Of a stretch of 64,000 nucleotides of DNA, positions 8,295 to 16,638 are shown piece by piece. Source of the stretch: Geothrix sp. (GTDB taxonomy: Bacteria; Acidobacteriota; Holophagae; Holophagales; Holophagaceae); the NCBI GenBank assembly GCA_030681515.1, contig JAUXSE010000035.1:1-64000 (forward strand). The letters run 5' to 3'. The position numbers were made by a program, and so were the translations under genes. Within the stretch, counting starts at the first letter, position 1. Each line of letters starts with the position of its first letter. Under the pieces are notes generated by a model. The model had not been told where the DNA came from. It saw only the letters and a list, made by a program, of their open reading frames with translations, and made no database searches.

Positions 8295-10498
8295 GAGGGC
8301 GGATAATCCTTCGCGGCTTCCCGCCCGGACAACACGCGCAGGACGCCCTTGGCGAGGGCGGCCATTTCGTTTTCGCCGGGATAGACCTGGACGCCACAGC
8401 CCAGGGCCGTGGTGAGGCGGCGCAGTTCGCCCACCAGCCGGGAAGACCGGGCCATGCCCCCGGTCAGCAGAATGGCGTCAATGGGCTCGCCGTCGAAGGC
8501 GGGCGCCAGGGCCGTGATGGCCTTGGCGGTCTGGTAGGCCAGCGCGTCGTAGACCAGCTTGGCCTCGGCGTCCCCGGCGTCCACGCGGCGCTCCACTTCG
8601 CGCATGTCGGCGGTGCCCAGCAGGTCCATGAGGCCGCCCCGGCCCTTGTTCAGGAGTTTCAGCTCGGCCTTGGTGTACTTGCCGGAGAAGCAGAGATCAA
8701 TGAGCTGGCCCACCGGCAGGGTGCCCGTGCGCTGGGGCGAGAAGGGCCCTTCCCCGTCGAGGCCGTTGTTCACGTCAATGTAGCGGCCCCGGCGGTGGGC
8801 GCCCACGGTGATGCCGCCCCCCAGGTGGGCCACGATGACATTGACCCGCTCGTAGAAGGTTTCGTGCTCCTCGGCGTAGCGCCGGGCCGTGGCGATCTGG
8901 TTCAGGGCATGGCTGATGACCCGGCGGGGCAGTTCTTTCAGGCCCGTGACCTTCACCTTGGGATCGGCCTCGTCCACCACCACGGGATCCACGATGTAGG
9001 CGGGCTTGCCGGTGCCCGCCAGCAGCTCCGAGGCGATGAGGGCGCCGAGATTCGAGGCGTGCTCGCCGCGCTGCCCCGCCTTCAGATCGTCCAGCATGGC
9101 GGCGCCCACGTTCCAGGTGCCGTGGGGGATAGGCCGCAGCAGGCCGCCGCGTCCGGCCACGGCGTCGAGGTCGTCCAGGGAGAGGCCCTTGCCGGCGAGG
9201 AAGCGCAGCACGGCCTCCTTCCGGAAGGCGAACTGCCCGGTGATGGGCGTGCCGTCGAAGGCCTTCAGATCCTCGGCGGAATGCTGGATCTCCTCGGTGA
9301 AGCGTTCTTCATCACCCTCGAAGACCGAGGTCTTGGTGGAGGTGGATCCGGGGTTCAGCACCAGCACGCGGTGGCGGTGGAAGAAGGTGTCCTTGGGCGT
9401 GCGCCTCCATTCGCCGTAGTGGTGCAGGCGCATGACGGAAGCCTTCACCGCCAGACGGATATCCTCGGGCGTGCAGTCCATGGGCAGGTCCACGCCCTGG
9501 AACCAGAGGCCGAACATCACGGGGAACTTCTTCGCCTCGGGAAAGCGGGTGGCGTAGAGGTGGTAGAGCAGGTTCCCCATGTCCAGGTTGGGGCACACGA
9601 TGACATTGGGACCGCCCTCCCAGGGCAGGCCATCCGCGTGGTAGAGGTCGGCGGAGCGGCGCGAAAGCGCCACGCTCACCTTCACCTCGCCCCGGATGTG
9701 GATGCTGCGGTAGCGCTCCGCATGGGCGATGCGCTCGGCCAGGATGCCGGGCACCAGATCGGCGGCCTGCCGCACCAGCTCCGGCGAAGGCCCCTCGTCG
9801 CTGCCGCGGTTCGAGTACGAGACCATGGCGCAGCGGATCTCGGGCAGCACGTCCTCGGGGATGAGATCCCGGGCCACGGCGCAGGTGCCCACGGCCACTT
9901 CCGCCAGGATGCGCGGGTTCATGGTGGCGTTCACACCCACATCGCCGAACACCACGATGTTGTGGGGGTAGACATCGTCCGGATGCGAATCCGGCAGCAC
10001 GAACACGCCCGCCTCGCAGCTGACGCTGCGCTGGGCCAGCAGATCCACCATGGGGCGGAAGAAGGCCTTGGGCTCGTGGATGGCGCCGCCCACCACCATG
10101 TCGGCGTGGCCCTGTTTCACCGCCCAGATGCCGAAGAGGCAAGGCTCGGACACCATCCCGCGGGCCTCCGCCAGAGCCACCACCCGCCCTTGGCTGCGTC
10201 CGTGCTCCACACAGGCCGCGGCGAACGTCTCCACCAGGTCGGGCCGGGAGGCCGGGGACACGAAGGCGCTTTCGGACAGGGTGTAGGCCACCCGGTCGGC
10301 CCCCAGGTGAGCCAGCTCCCGTTCCGCCACCGCGCGAACCTCAGGCTCGGGGGCCAGGAACACGGGACGGATGAAGCGGCCCAGGAAGCAGGCGGCTTCG
10401 AGGGTGCGGGGATCCAGGGCCTCCGGGAACACCACCGTGGGGCGGTTCCGGGGCACGGCCAGCAGACGGCTGTCGAGGGAGGCTTCGATGTCAAACAT
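8291..10498 (-). CDS. Fused phosphate acyltransferase-butyrate kinase
   Basis: This 735-residue protein joins two enzymes of the acyl-CoA to acyl-phosphate to acid plus ATP route. Residues 1 to about 365 are a Pta/Ptb-type acyltransferase (VVFPEALDPRTLEAA, GIWAVKQGHADMVVGGAIHE, NVIVCPNLDMGNLLYHLY). From about 376 an acetate/butyrate kinase fold begins with the ATP-binding LNPGSTSTKTSVFEG (380-394), followed by the Buk-like VAGRGGLLRPIPHGTWNV, IVAHLGGGITVGAH and LLTGGMARSSRLV. Normally these are separate genes. The N-terminal region lines up more with the Pta C-terminal/malic-enzyme-linked type than with the neighbouring Ptb. GGAGCCCCA precedes the ATG. Confidence 0.88.
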   Translation of the reverse strand: MFDIEASLDSRLLAVPRNRPTVVFPEALDPRTLEAACFLGRFIRPVFLAPEPEVRAVAERELAHLGADRVAYTLSESAFVSPASRPDLVETFAAACVEHGRSQGRVVALAEARGMVSEPCLFGIWAVKQGHADMVVGGAIHEPKAFFRPMVDLLAQRSVSCEAGVFVLPDSHPDDVYPHNIVVFGDVGVNATMNPRILAEVAVGTCAVARDLIPEDVLPEIRCAMVSYSNRGSDEGPSPELVRQAADLVPGILAERIAHAERYRSIHIRGEVKVSVALSRRSADLYHADGLPWEGGPNVIVCPNLDMGNLLYHLYATRFPEAKKFPVMFGLWFQGVDLPMDCTPEDIRLAVKASVMRLHHYGEWRRTPKDTFFHRHRVLVLNPGSTSTKTSVFEGDEERFTEEIQHSAEDLKAFDGTPITGQFAFRKEAVLRFLAGKGLSLDDLDAVAGRGGLLRPIPHGTWNVGAAMLDDLKAGQRGEHASNLGALIASELLAGTGKPAYIVDPVVVDEADPKVKVTGLKELPRRVISHALNQIATARRYAEEHETFYERVNVIVAHLGGGITVGAHRRGRYIDVNNGLDGEGPFSPQRTGTLPVGQLIDLCFSGKYTKAELKLLNKGRGGLMDLLGTADMREVERRVDAGDAEAKLVYDALAYQTAKAITALAPAFDGEPIDAILLTGGMARSSRLVGELRRLTTALGCGVQVYPGENEMAALAKGVLRVLSGREAAKDYPPS

Positions 10499-10594
10499 TG
10501 GGGCTCCAGGGCCTTCTATCCAAGTCTAGCAGGGGGCCGGGCGGCGCCCGGGCCACGGTGGTCACATCCCGGATCAGCGATCTGCCCTCCTCGC

Positions 10595-11218
10595 TTATCT
10601 GGATAGGCTCCGGGCCGATTCCACCCAGACCACCTCACAGGAACCATCCCCGGTATCCGCCCGCGACACGCTGCTGGCCCAGTGCCAGCCGTCCTTCCCG
10701 TCGGCCCGCACCAGCTGTCCGCGCAACTCGACGATCTCCCCGGGCCGCACCGACCGCAGGCGGTTCGCCACGGCCTCGGTGGCCGGGATCATGTGCATGT
10801 TCGCGCTGTGGCTGATGACCTCGGATTCGGAAAGGGGCATCCGCGCGGCGCTCCAGAAGTACCAGCGATCCCGCTGCTGGATGGAGAAGGCTTCGAGGAT
10901 CCGCGAATCGGACATGGGCCCCCAGCCCAGTGCGAAATCCAGCGAGGACAGCTCCGATGCCCGGTCGAAGCGGTAGCGTTCAATACTCAGCACCCGCGCC
11001 CGGATTTCGAAATGGGCGAGGGGCGTGATCCGGTGGTTCCGGAAGGTCCACGGCGCCCGGGATTCCGGAGCAGCCTGGACGGGATCCCCGGGCGCGAGGA
11101 TGCCGGCGGACTGATGGACAGGGCGTCCCTGCCACCACCAGAAGCCCATCAGGAGCGCCACCAGCCCGGCGGTCAGCAGGCCCCAGCGCTCGCGGATCCA
11201 GTCCCTGAAATCGTCCAT
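10595..11218 (-). CDS. Conserved membrane-anchored protein of unknown function
   Basis: I do not assign a function. The 207-residue protein has one N-terminal hydrophobic segment (about residues 12-30, ending GFWWWQG) and a probably periplasmic body. Distinct blocks are FEIRARVLSIERYRF, LDFALGWGPMSDSRILEAF, DRWYFW, ISHSANMHMIPA, PGEIVELRGQLV and WHWASSVSRADTGDGSCEVVWV, which read as conserved rather than random. The final block keeps a Cys and charged residues. The start ATG at 11218 has no Shine-Dalgarno box but sits six bases after TATGCT, suggesting a leaderless message. It diverges from the class II aldolase gene. Confidence 0.7.
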   Translation of the reverse strand: MDDFRDWIRERWGLLTAGLVALLMGFWWWQGRPVHQSAGILAPGDPVQAAPESRAPWTFRNHRITPLAHFEIRARVLSIERYRFDRASELSSLDFALGWGPMSDSRILEAFSIQQRDRWYFWSAARMPLSESEVISHSANMHMIPATEAVANRLRSVRPGEIVELRGQLVRADGKDGWHWASSVSRADTGDGSCEVVWVESARSLSR

Positions 11219-11224
11219 CCAGCC

Positions 11225-11230
11225 AGCATA
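11225..11230 (-). promoter_or_regulatory. Leaderless-type -10 box (TATGCT, 6 nt before ATG)
   Basis: Minus-strand TATGCT lies exactly six bases before the ATG at 11218, so transcription would start at or next to the start codon. There is no Shine-Dalgarno sequence in between. It shares this geometry with the sites at 16627, 18567, 23435, 33966 and 52285. Confidence 0.5.
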
Positions 11231-11307
11231 GCCGCTCAGGGGTCCAGGCCCTTCCTCCCTCCAGAAGTGGCCTGCGGCCACTTCTGGAGCCATGCGAACA
11301 TGAAGGC

Positions 11308-11952
11308 ATGGAACGAATCCTGGACGACCTCCTCGAAGCCTGCCGCCGTCTCCACGCGGGCGGGCTGCTGGCGGCCTCGGACGGAAATTTATCCGTGCGC
11401 CTGCCGGATGGCCGCATCGCGATGACGCCCAGTGGCGTGCCCAAGGCGAAGGTGAAGGTGGAGGATCTGGCCTATCTGGCGCTGGATGGAACCATCCTTT
11501 CGGGCCGCCCCAGCAGCGAGCGGGCCATGCACCTGGCCATCTACCGCGCCGTGCCCGAAGCCCAGGCCATCGTCCACGCCCATCCCCCCACGGCCATCGC
11601 GTGGTCCCTGGCCCGGCCTGAATTGAAGGAGCTGCCTTCGGACGGCCTGCCCGAAGTCATCCTCGCCGCGGGTCGCATTCCCATCGTGCCCATGGCCCTG
11701 CCCGGCACCGAGGCCATGGGCACGAACCTGCTGCCCTTCCTGCCGGGACACCGCCTCATGATCCTGGCCCGCCACGGCGGGCTCTGCTGGGGCGAACACA
11801 TGGACGAAGCCGTGGGCGGCATGGAGCGCCTGGAACAGGTCGCTGAGATCCTTTGGAAGGCCGAAACCCTGGGCGGCGCGAAGCCACTAGCGGCCTCTGT
11901 TCTTGAGGAATTGCGGGCACTCCGAGCCAGAATCGGACCCAAGATTATTTAA
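11308..11952 (+). CDS. Class II aldolase/adducin-family protein, probably sugar-phosphate aldolase
   Basis: This 214-residue protein belongs to the zinc-dependent class II aldolase family (fuculose-phosphate aldolase, MtnB dehydratase). It shows SDGNLSVRLPDGRIAMTPSGVPK near the N-terminus, SSERAMHLAIYRAVPEAQAIVHAHPP with a metal-binding His pair and the upstream Glu, and a third His in ARHGGLCWGE. Directly downstream is mtnA. No MtnC, MtnD, MtnW or MtnX gene is in the window. The pair could form part of methionine salvage (as MtnB) or the 5'-deoxyadenosine 'DHAP shunt' (as aldolase); sequence alone does not decide. Confidence 0.78.
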   Translation: MERILDDLLEACRRLHAGGLLAASDGNLSVRLPDGRIAMTPSGVPKAKVKVEDLAYLALDGTILSGRPSSERAMHLAIYRAVPEAQAIVHAHPPTAIAWSLARPELKELPSDGLPEVILAAGRIPIVPMALPGTEAMGTNLLPFLPGHRLMILARHGGLCWGEHMDEAVGGMERLEQVAEILWKAETLGGAKPLAASVLEELRALRARIGPKII

Positions 11953-11957
11953 TTTGA

Positions 11958-12038
11958 AACCGCAGATGACGCAGATTTCGCAGATGAAAAGCAGAATGCT
12001 CGTTAGTCCCATCTGCGCCATCTGCGTCATCTGCGGTT
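11958..12038. repeat. Inverted pair of GCAGATGAC-type 9-base repeats
   Basis: The left arm at 11958-11986 (CGCAGATGACGCAGATTTCG core) is mirrored by 12010-12038 with two mismatches in 29 bases and a 23-base loop. Each arm is itself a direct repeat, roughly GCAGATGAC/GCAGATNNC/GCAGATG, with 9-base spacing. It fills the aldolase-mtnA gap and ends 18 bases before the mtnA start, so if transcribed it would form a large hairpin in the leader. A diverged copy of the same unit is at 58471-58496. Confidence 0.8.
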
Positions 12039-12056
12039 AGAAAGCAAAGGTTTTCC

Positions 12057-13052
12057 ATGAACCCCTTCAACTCCCTCGGTCTCCGTCACGATGGCCGCAC
12101 GCTCTGGGTGCTGGACCAGACCCAGCTCCCGGATGCTGAGGTCTGGCTGGATGGCAGCGATCCGGACGCCATGATCGCCCTCATCCAGCGGCTGGCCGTG
12201 CGCGGCGCGCCCCTCATCGGCGTGGCGGCGGCGGCGAGCCTGGCCACCTTCGCCCATCGCGGGGCCTCTGCCTCCGAATATGCCGCCGCCTGCGCGGCCC
12301 TGCGTGCGGCCCGGCCCACGGCCGTGAACCTCATGTGGGCCATGGACCGCATGAAGGGCGCCGCCGATCCCGTTCGCGAGGCCCAGGCCATCTTCGAGGA
12401 GGATGTGCGGCTGTGCGAGGGCATGGCGCAGCACGGAGCGGCCCTCATCCAGGACGGCGAGGGCCTGCTCACCCACTGCAACACCGGCGGCCTCGCCACC
12501 GCGGGCATCGGCACGGCCCTGGGCGTCATCCGCCGCGCCCACGAACAGGGCAAGCGCATCCATGTGTACGCGGACGAGACGCGCCCCCTGCTCCAGGGCG
12601 GCCGCCTCACGACCTGGGAACTGGAGAAGATGGGCATCCCGGCCACGCTCATCACCGACAGCATGGCGGCCCTGCTGCTGCGTGACGGCAAGGTGCAGCG
12701 CGTGCTGGTGGGCTCGGATCGCGTGGCCGCCAACGGCGACTTCGCCAACAAGGTGGGCACCTACGGACTGGCCGTGCAGGCCCGCTTCCATGGCGTGCCC
12801 TTCCATCCCGTGGCGCCCATTTCCACCGTGGACCTGGCCTGCCCCACCGGCGCGGCCATCCCCATCGAGGAGCGCGATCCCGCCGAGGTGCGCGGCTACG
12901 GCCAGCTGCGCTGGGCCCCGCTCGCCATCCCCGCCTGGAACCCCAGCTTCGACATCACCCCCGTGGACCTCCTCACCAGCCTCGTGCTGGACCGCGGCGT
13001 CTTCAGTGCCGCAGAGCTTCAGTCCGGCGTGTTGGCGAAGGTGTGCGGATAA
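12057..13052 (+). CDS. mtnA: S-methyl-5-thioribose-1-phosphate isomerase
   Basis: This 331-residue isomerase of the eIF2B-alpha-like family converts methylthioribose-1-phosphate (and 5-deoxyribose-1-phosphate) to the ribulose form. Family marks are LAVRGAPLIGVAAA, the catalytic Cys in THCNTGGLATAG, ADETRPLLQGGRLTTWEL, and the catalytic Asp in VGSDRVAANGDFANKVGTY. It ends with the usual PSFDITP block. It follows a class II aldolase gene after a large inverted repeat. Only a weak AAAGG box precedes the ATG. Its true substrate depends on which salvage route the organism uses. Confidence 0.93.
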   Translation: MNPFNSLGLRHDGRTLWVLDQTQLPDAEVWLDGSDPDAMIALIQRLAVRGAPLIGVAAAASLATFAHRGASASEYAAACAALRAARPTAVNLMWAMDRMKGAADPVREAQAIFEEDVRLCEGMAQHGAALIQDGEGLLTHCNTGGLATAGIGTALGVIRRAHEQGKRIHVYADETRPLLQGGRLTTWELEKMGIPATLITDSMAALLLRDGKVQRVLVGSDRVAANGDFANKVGTYGLAVQARFHGVPFHPVAPISTVDLACPTGAAIPIEERDPAEVRGYGQLRWAPLAIPAWNPSFDITPVDLLTSLVLDRGVFSAAELQSGVLAKVCG

Positions 13053-13073
13053 CCCCGGGTTGAGTTCGCGTGG

Positions 13074-13274
13074 CTACTTGCGGTCGATTTCGATGCTTCC
13101 CTTGGTACCGCTGTTGGAAACGGCGGTCATGATGCCCACTCCAATCAGGATGACGACACCGATCACCGTCCAGGTCGCACCGATGGTTTCCAAAATGCCC
13201 AGCTTCCAGAGGGCGGCCAGAACCCCACCGATGAGTACGATGAAACCGATGAAATAGGTTCCAGTCCATTTCAC
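13074..13274 (-). CDS. Small two-helix membrane protein, GTG start
   Basis: I do not recognise this 66-residue protein. It has two hydrophobic segments, YFIGFIVLIGGVLAALW and TWTVIGVVILIGVGIM, joined by a short polar turn, and a charged C-terminal tail (SIEIDRK). The start is decided by a strong AAGGAGG box six bases before GTG at 13274; reading further upstream to an ATG at 13349 would add a non-hydrophobic, Arg/Pro-containing stretch that includes this ribosome-binding site. An AT-rich inverted repeat lies 74 bases upstream. It is convergent with mtnA, 21 bases away. Confidence 0.75.
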   Translation of the reverse strand: MKWTGTYFIGFIVLIGGVLAALWKLGILETIGATWTVIGVVILIGVGIMTAVSNSGTKGSIEIDRK

Positions 13275-13347
13275 GACGGGCCTCCTTGGGATCACAAACC
13301 AGGGCCACCGGACCTCGGTGACAAGGTGAGTGAGCAGGTTCTGGGCC

Positions 13348-13381
13348 ATGTAATTAACTATAATTATTTTATTAATTACAT
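13348..13381. promoter_or_regulatory. AT-rich inverted repeat, promoter/operator candidate
   Basis: ATGTAATTAA at 13348-13357 is matched by TTAATTACAT at 13372-13381, a perfect 10+10 inverted repeat around a 14-base AT-only centre apart from one C. Such a block stands out in this GC-rich sequence. It lies upstream of the small membrane protein gene and contains TATAAT at 13359-13364. The rest of 13275-13524 shows no gene. Confidence 0.55.
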
Positions 13382-13524
13382 ATTAATCATTCAACACCCA
13401 CTCGGCCGCATTCAATCAAGTTGAGCTACCCATGCCTTCAATTCGAAGGGCAGGGTCCGCGGCTGGTGGTGGGCATGCATCAAAGCTCCCCCGGGCTGGG
13501 GATGACCCGAGATGAATCAGCCTG

Positions 13525-13902
13525 TCACTGCCCCCGCCCGCTCAACGCCTGCAACCCCACGCCCAGCACGATGACGGCCAGTGCCATCCAGCGCATGGGG
13601 GTCATGGCTTCGCCGAGGAAGGCGCGGGCCATGAGGGCGTTGGCGATGAAGCCCAGGGCCAGGAAGGGGTAGGCGTAGTTCACCTGCACCATGGACAGGG
13701 CGCCGAGCCACACGATGACGCTCACGGCGTAGCAGGCCAGACCCGCGATCACCCAGGGTTCGAGCATGAGCTTGAAGAGCGGCCCCGCCGCGAGCTGCAT
13801 GCCGCCGGCGGCCTGCAGCCCCTTCTTCAGGCAGATCTGCGCCGCGGCGTTGAGCAGCACGCCCAGCACGATGAGGGGGATGGCCTTCAGGTTGGGGCTC
13901 AT
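13525..13902 (-). CDS. EamA/SMR-like small transporter (ArnE/ArnF-like)
   Basis: This 125-residue protein has four predicted membrane helices (PLIVLGVLLNAAAQICLKKG, WVIAGLACYAVSVIVWLGAL, YAYPFLALGFIANALMARAF, ALAVIVLGVGLQAL). The layout and the LNAAAQICLKKGL and QVNYAYPFLALGF blocks resemble the half-size EamA carriers such as ArnE/ArnF, which flip aminoarabinosyl-undecaprenyl phosphate. It overlaps the end of the GT9 gene by four bases, so it is the last gene of a three-gene overlapping operon of glycosyltransferases. That supports a lipid-linked sugar substrate, but the substrate is inferred. Confidence 0.75.
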   Translation of the reverse strand: MSPNLKAIPLIVLGVLLNAAAQICLKKGLQAAGGMQLAAGPLFKLMLEPWVIAGLACYAVSVIVWLGALSMVQVNYAYPFLALGFIANALMARAFLGEAMTPMRWMALAVIVLGVGLQALSGRGQ

Positions 13903-14900
13903 GGGGCCTCCATCGTCGCGGATAGTTCATGCCACAGGAGATCTTCATCCAGGCCGTTCATGCAGGGGTGATCGGGAAGCGGGCAATGGAAGGCCATGCA
14001 CTCCAGGCAGGACAGGGTCTCATGGCGGATCACCTTCACCCGGGGGCCCCAGGGCCGGGAATGCTGGGGCCGTGTGGGCCCGAAGACGGCCAGGGTGGGG
14101 ATCCCGGCCCCCCCGGCGATGTGCGCCAGACCCGAGTCCATGCCCACGAGGCCCCGGGCGCCGCAGATCCAGGCCGCGGAAAGCGAAAGACTGCACCGGT
14201 CCACGAGATTCAAGGCCCAGGGCAGTTCCGACATCAGTTCCGTGGCCAGCCGCTGGTCCTCGGCCCCGGCACCCAGGATCACCGCACCCAGGCCCACGGC
14301 CTCCAGGCGGCGCCCCAGAGCCGCGAACAAGGGGACGGAAAGCCGCTTGGAGCCGCTGTTGGCGCCCGGCGCCAACACCACGTAGTCTCCGGAGAAACCG
14401 GATTCCCCGGCCTGGGCTTCGCGGCGTTCGAAGGCCTCTTCCCGGGGACGGAAGGCCGTGAACCCCAGTGGGCCGAGATCCGGGAAAGCCCGCGTCACCA
14501 CCGAGGCATAGCGTTCCACGAAATGATCCTCGCGCTGGTAGAAGGCCACGCTGTGCGTGAGCAACAGGCTGGCGCCGCCGTCCCCGCAGCCGAGGCGCAG
14601 CGGGACCCGGGCCAGCAGGCCCGCGACATGGGGCCGGACACTCTTGGGGAAGCCGATGAGCGCGGCCGGGCGATGTTCCCGGAGCATCCGGGCCGCCGGC
14701 CAGACGCCGTACTTCCGGCCGGTTTCGGCGACTGTGGCCACGACATTCGCGCTGCCGGCGTACAGATCCACGGCCCGGTCCGGTCCCCAGAACACCAGGG
14801 GAAGCCCGGCCCGGCGCAGGGGCTCGATGGCGGCGTACGCCATCATGCCGTCGCCGAAGAAGCGGTTCACCCGGACCCAGTAGGCGCCCGATGGGATCAT
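13899..14900 (-). CDS. Glycosyltransferase family 9 (heptosyltransferase-like)
   Basis: This 333-residue GT-B enzyme resembles ADP-heptose:LPS heptosyltransferases. The N-terminal half begins YWVRVNRFFGDGMMAYAAIEPLRRAG. The C-terminal half has VVLAPGANSGSKRLSVPLFAALGRRL and the donor-site signature GLVGMDSGLAHIAGGAGIPTLAVFGPT. A Cys-rich tail (LSCLECMAFHCPLPDHPCMNGL) is typical of a subset of GT9 proteins. The start ATG at 14900 overlaps the end of the upstream GT39 gene by four bases. It probably adds a core sugar to lipopolysaccharide at the cytoplasmic face of the inner membrane. Confidence 0.85.
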   Translation of the reverse strand: MIPSGAYWVRVNRFFGDGMMAYAAIEPLRRAGLPLVFWGPDRAVDLYAGSANVVATVAETGRKYGVWPAARMLREHRPAALIGFPKSVRPHVAGLLARVPLRLGCGDGGASLLLTHSVAFYQREDHFVERYASVVTRAFPDLGPLGFTAFRPREEAFERREAQAGESGFSGDYVVLAPGANSGSKRLSVPLFAALGRRLEAVGLGAVILGAGAEDQRLATELMSELPWALNLVDRCSLSLSAAWICGARGLVGMDSGLAHIAGGAGIPTLAVFGPTRPQHSRPWGPRVKVIRHETLSCLECMAFHCPLPDHPCMNGLDEDLLWHELSATMEAP

Positions 14901-16585
14901 GCGGGCTTCTTCCGGAGCAGCAGGATCTCTCCCCCGCCCGTGGGAATGGCCAGCAGCACCTCGAAGCGATCCCGCAGGGCCGGCGTCATGCCCCAGGCAT
15001 CCTGCTCCCACTCGCCTCGCTGAGCGACGAGCCGGGCATCGGGATCCATCCATATCAGTGCCTCGGCCGTCCGCACCTCGGGCATCAGGTGATCCGTGTA
15101 GACCATGACGCCACTGCGGATGGTCTGCCAGTAGAAGACCTGCCGGCCCACGATCATGGGTTGGACAGCGGCTGTCCAGCGGCGGTAGGACTTCTGGGGA
15201 TCCAGCAGATGGAAACCCCAGGTGCCCCCCACCAGGTAGAGCACGCCCAGGGTCAGGGCCGTCCCAGGGACCAGGTGGCTCGCCCGGCCCCGGAGCGCCT
15301 GGACCAGGACGAAGACCGTGCCGCACACCATTCCCAGGGCCATGAGGTGCAGGGGCCCGAGGAAGGGCTCGATCTGCGCCTGGACCCTTCCTCCCCCGGC
15401 GCCCAGGGCCAGGGCCGCCAGGGCCGCGGCGGGCACCGCCAGTCCCGCCGCGAGCAGGCCACCCAGACGCCGGGCCTGAGCAGGCGCCGCCTGCCGGAAC
15501 AGTCCCCCGAACAGCAGGGCCAGGAAGGGATAGCTCATGAGCAGGTACTTGCCCTGTTTGCTCTGCACCGCACTCAGGAAGATGAAGGGCACCAGGAAGG
15601 CCAGCAGCAGGAACCGCTTCGCCGGATCGCCCAGCGCGCGCTGCCGCCGCAGATGCAGGGCCAGGGCGGGCAGCAGCAGCACCCAGGGGAAGAAATCCCC
15701 CAGGATGTACTCGCCATACCGCCACCAGGGCTGGATGTGATCCCAGGCCTTCGTGGCCCGCTCGAAGTTCTGGAAGACGATCAGTTCGTAGGCGTAGTGG
15801 GCCCCGCCCTTCAGTCCCGCGGCCACATACCAGGGCGCGACGATCAGCAGGGTGAGTCCCAGGCCCGCCGGGATGCGGGCGCGGCGCAGCACGGCGAGAT
15901 CCCGCTGCCAGACGAGGAAGGCCGCCAGCACCAGCGCGGACAGCAGGGGTGCCAGGGGCCCCTTGGCGAGGAAAGCCAGGGCCAGCCAGAAGTAGGCCTT
16001 GAGGAACCAGCGGCAGTGCTCGCCTGGCGCGGTCTCCTCCCCCTGCCCCCGCAGCAGCAGGTAGCCACCCAGCCAGCAGAGCCAGCTCCAGGCGAGCAGC
16101 GCCGAAAAGAGGAGATCAATCTGGATGAACTGGGCCTGCCAGAACCAGAGGGGCGTGGTGGCCAGGATCAGCGCCGCGGGCTCGGCGGTGCCCGGTTCCA
16201 GGAAACGGACGGCCCAGCGGCGGAAGGCCGAGAGGAAGGCCACGGCGGCGATCAGGGAGGGCAGGCGCAGGGCCCAGGCCGCCACGCCCTGGGTGAAGCC
16301 GAGGCCACCGGTGAAGGCGTCCAGCAGCACCGAAGCGCCCTTCATCACCCAGTAGTAGAGGATCGGCTTCTCGCTGTAGGGCACGCCATTCAGCCAGGGC
16401 AGCAGCCAGTCGCCCCGCAGGCGCATCTCCTTCACGCACTGGGCGAAATCCGGCTCGTCCGGCGCCCACAGATCGCGCATGGGCAGCACGGCCAGCAGCA
16501 GGACCGCGAAGAGCAGTTCGGGCGCATGGGCGCGCAGCCAGCCCACGAGGGACCGGGAAGGCGACTGGGGCAGGTGTCCATCCAT
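14897..16585 (-). CDS. GT39/ArnT-like membrane glycosyltransferase
   Basis: This 562-residue polytopic protein has the family-39 layout: a first helix followed by the acidic periplasmic motif LWAPDEPDFAQCVKEM, then RGDWLLPWLNGVPYSEKPILYYWV, about ten more hydrophobic segments and a soluble C-terminal domain. ArnT-type enzymes move a sugar from undecaprenyl phosphate to lipid A; other relatives modify glycans or proteins. It is the first gene of an overlapping trio with GT9 and the EamA-like carrier. I chose ATG at 16585; a GTG at 16600 with AAGGGG upstream would add five residues. Confidence 0.85.
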   Translation of the reverse strand: MDGHLPQSPSRSLVGWLRAHAPELLFAVLLLAVLPMRDLWAPDEPDFAQCVKEMRLRGDWLLPWLNGVPYSEKPILYYWVMKGASVLLDAFTGGLGFTQGVAAWALRLPSLIAAVAFLSAFRRWAVRFLEPGTAEPAALILATTPLWFWQAQFIQIDLLFSALLAWSWLCWLGGYLLLRGQGEETAPGEHCRWFLKAYFWLALAFLAKGPLAPLLSALVLAAFLVWQRDLAVLRRARIPAGLGLTLLIVAPWYVAAGLKGGAHYAYELIVFQNFERATKAWDHIQPWWRYGEYILGDFFPWVLLLPALALHLRRQRALGDPAKRFLLLAFLVPFIFLSAVQSKQGKYLLMSYPFLALLFGGLFRQAAPAQARRLGGLLAAGLAVPAAALAALALGAGGGRVQAQIEPFLGPLHLMALGMVCGTVFVLVQALRGRASHLVPGTALTLGVLYLVGGTWGFHLLDPQKSYRRWTAAVQPMIVGRQVFYWQTIRSGVMVYTDHLMPEVRTAEALIWMDPDARLVAQRGEWEQDAWGMTPALRDRFEVLLAIPTGGGEILLLRKKPA

Positions 16586-16626
16586 CTTTCCATCTTCCAC
16601 TGGAAGCGCCCCTTCCGCCCAGGCTC

Positions 16627-16632
16627 TATCAT
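16627..16632 (+). promoter_or_regulatory. Leaderless-type -10 box (TATCAT, 6 nt before ATG)
   Basis: TATCAT sits exactly six bases before the ATG at 16639 of the 11-mer repeat protein. No Shine-Dalgarno sequence intervenes. It matches the TANNNT-N6-ATG geometry seen at five other genes in the window. Confidence 0.5.
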
Positions 16633-16638
16633 GGATGC

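Noticed and set aside
13074-13349. ATG start at 13349 giving a 91-residue membrane protein
   Set aside because: The strong AAGGAGG box before GTG 13274 lies inside that frame, and the extra residues are not membrane-like.
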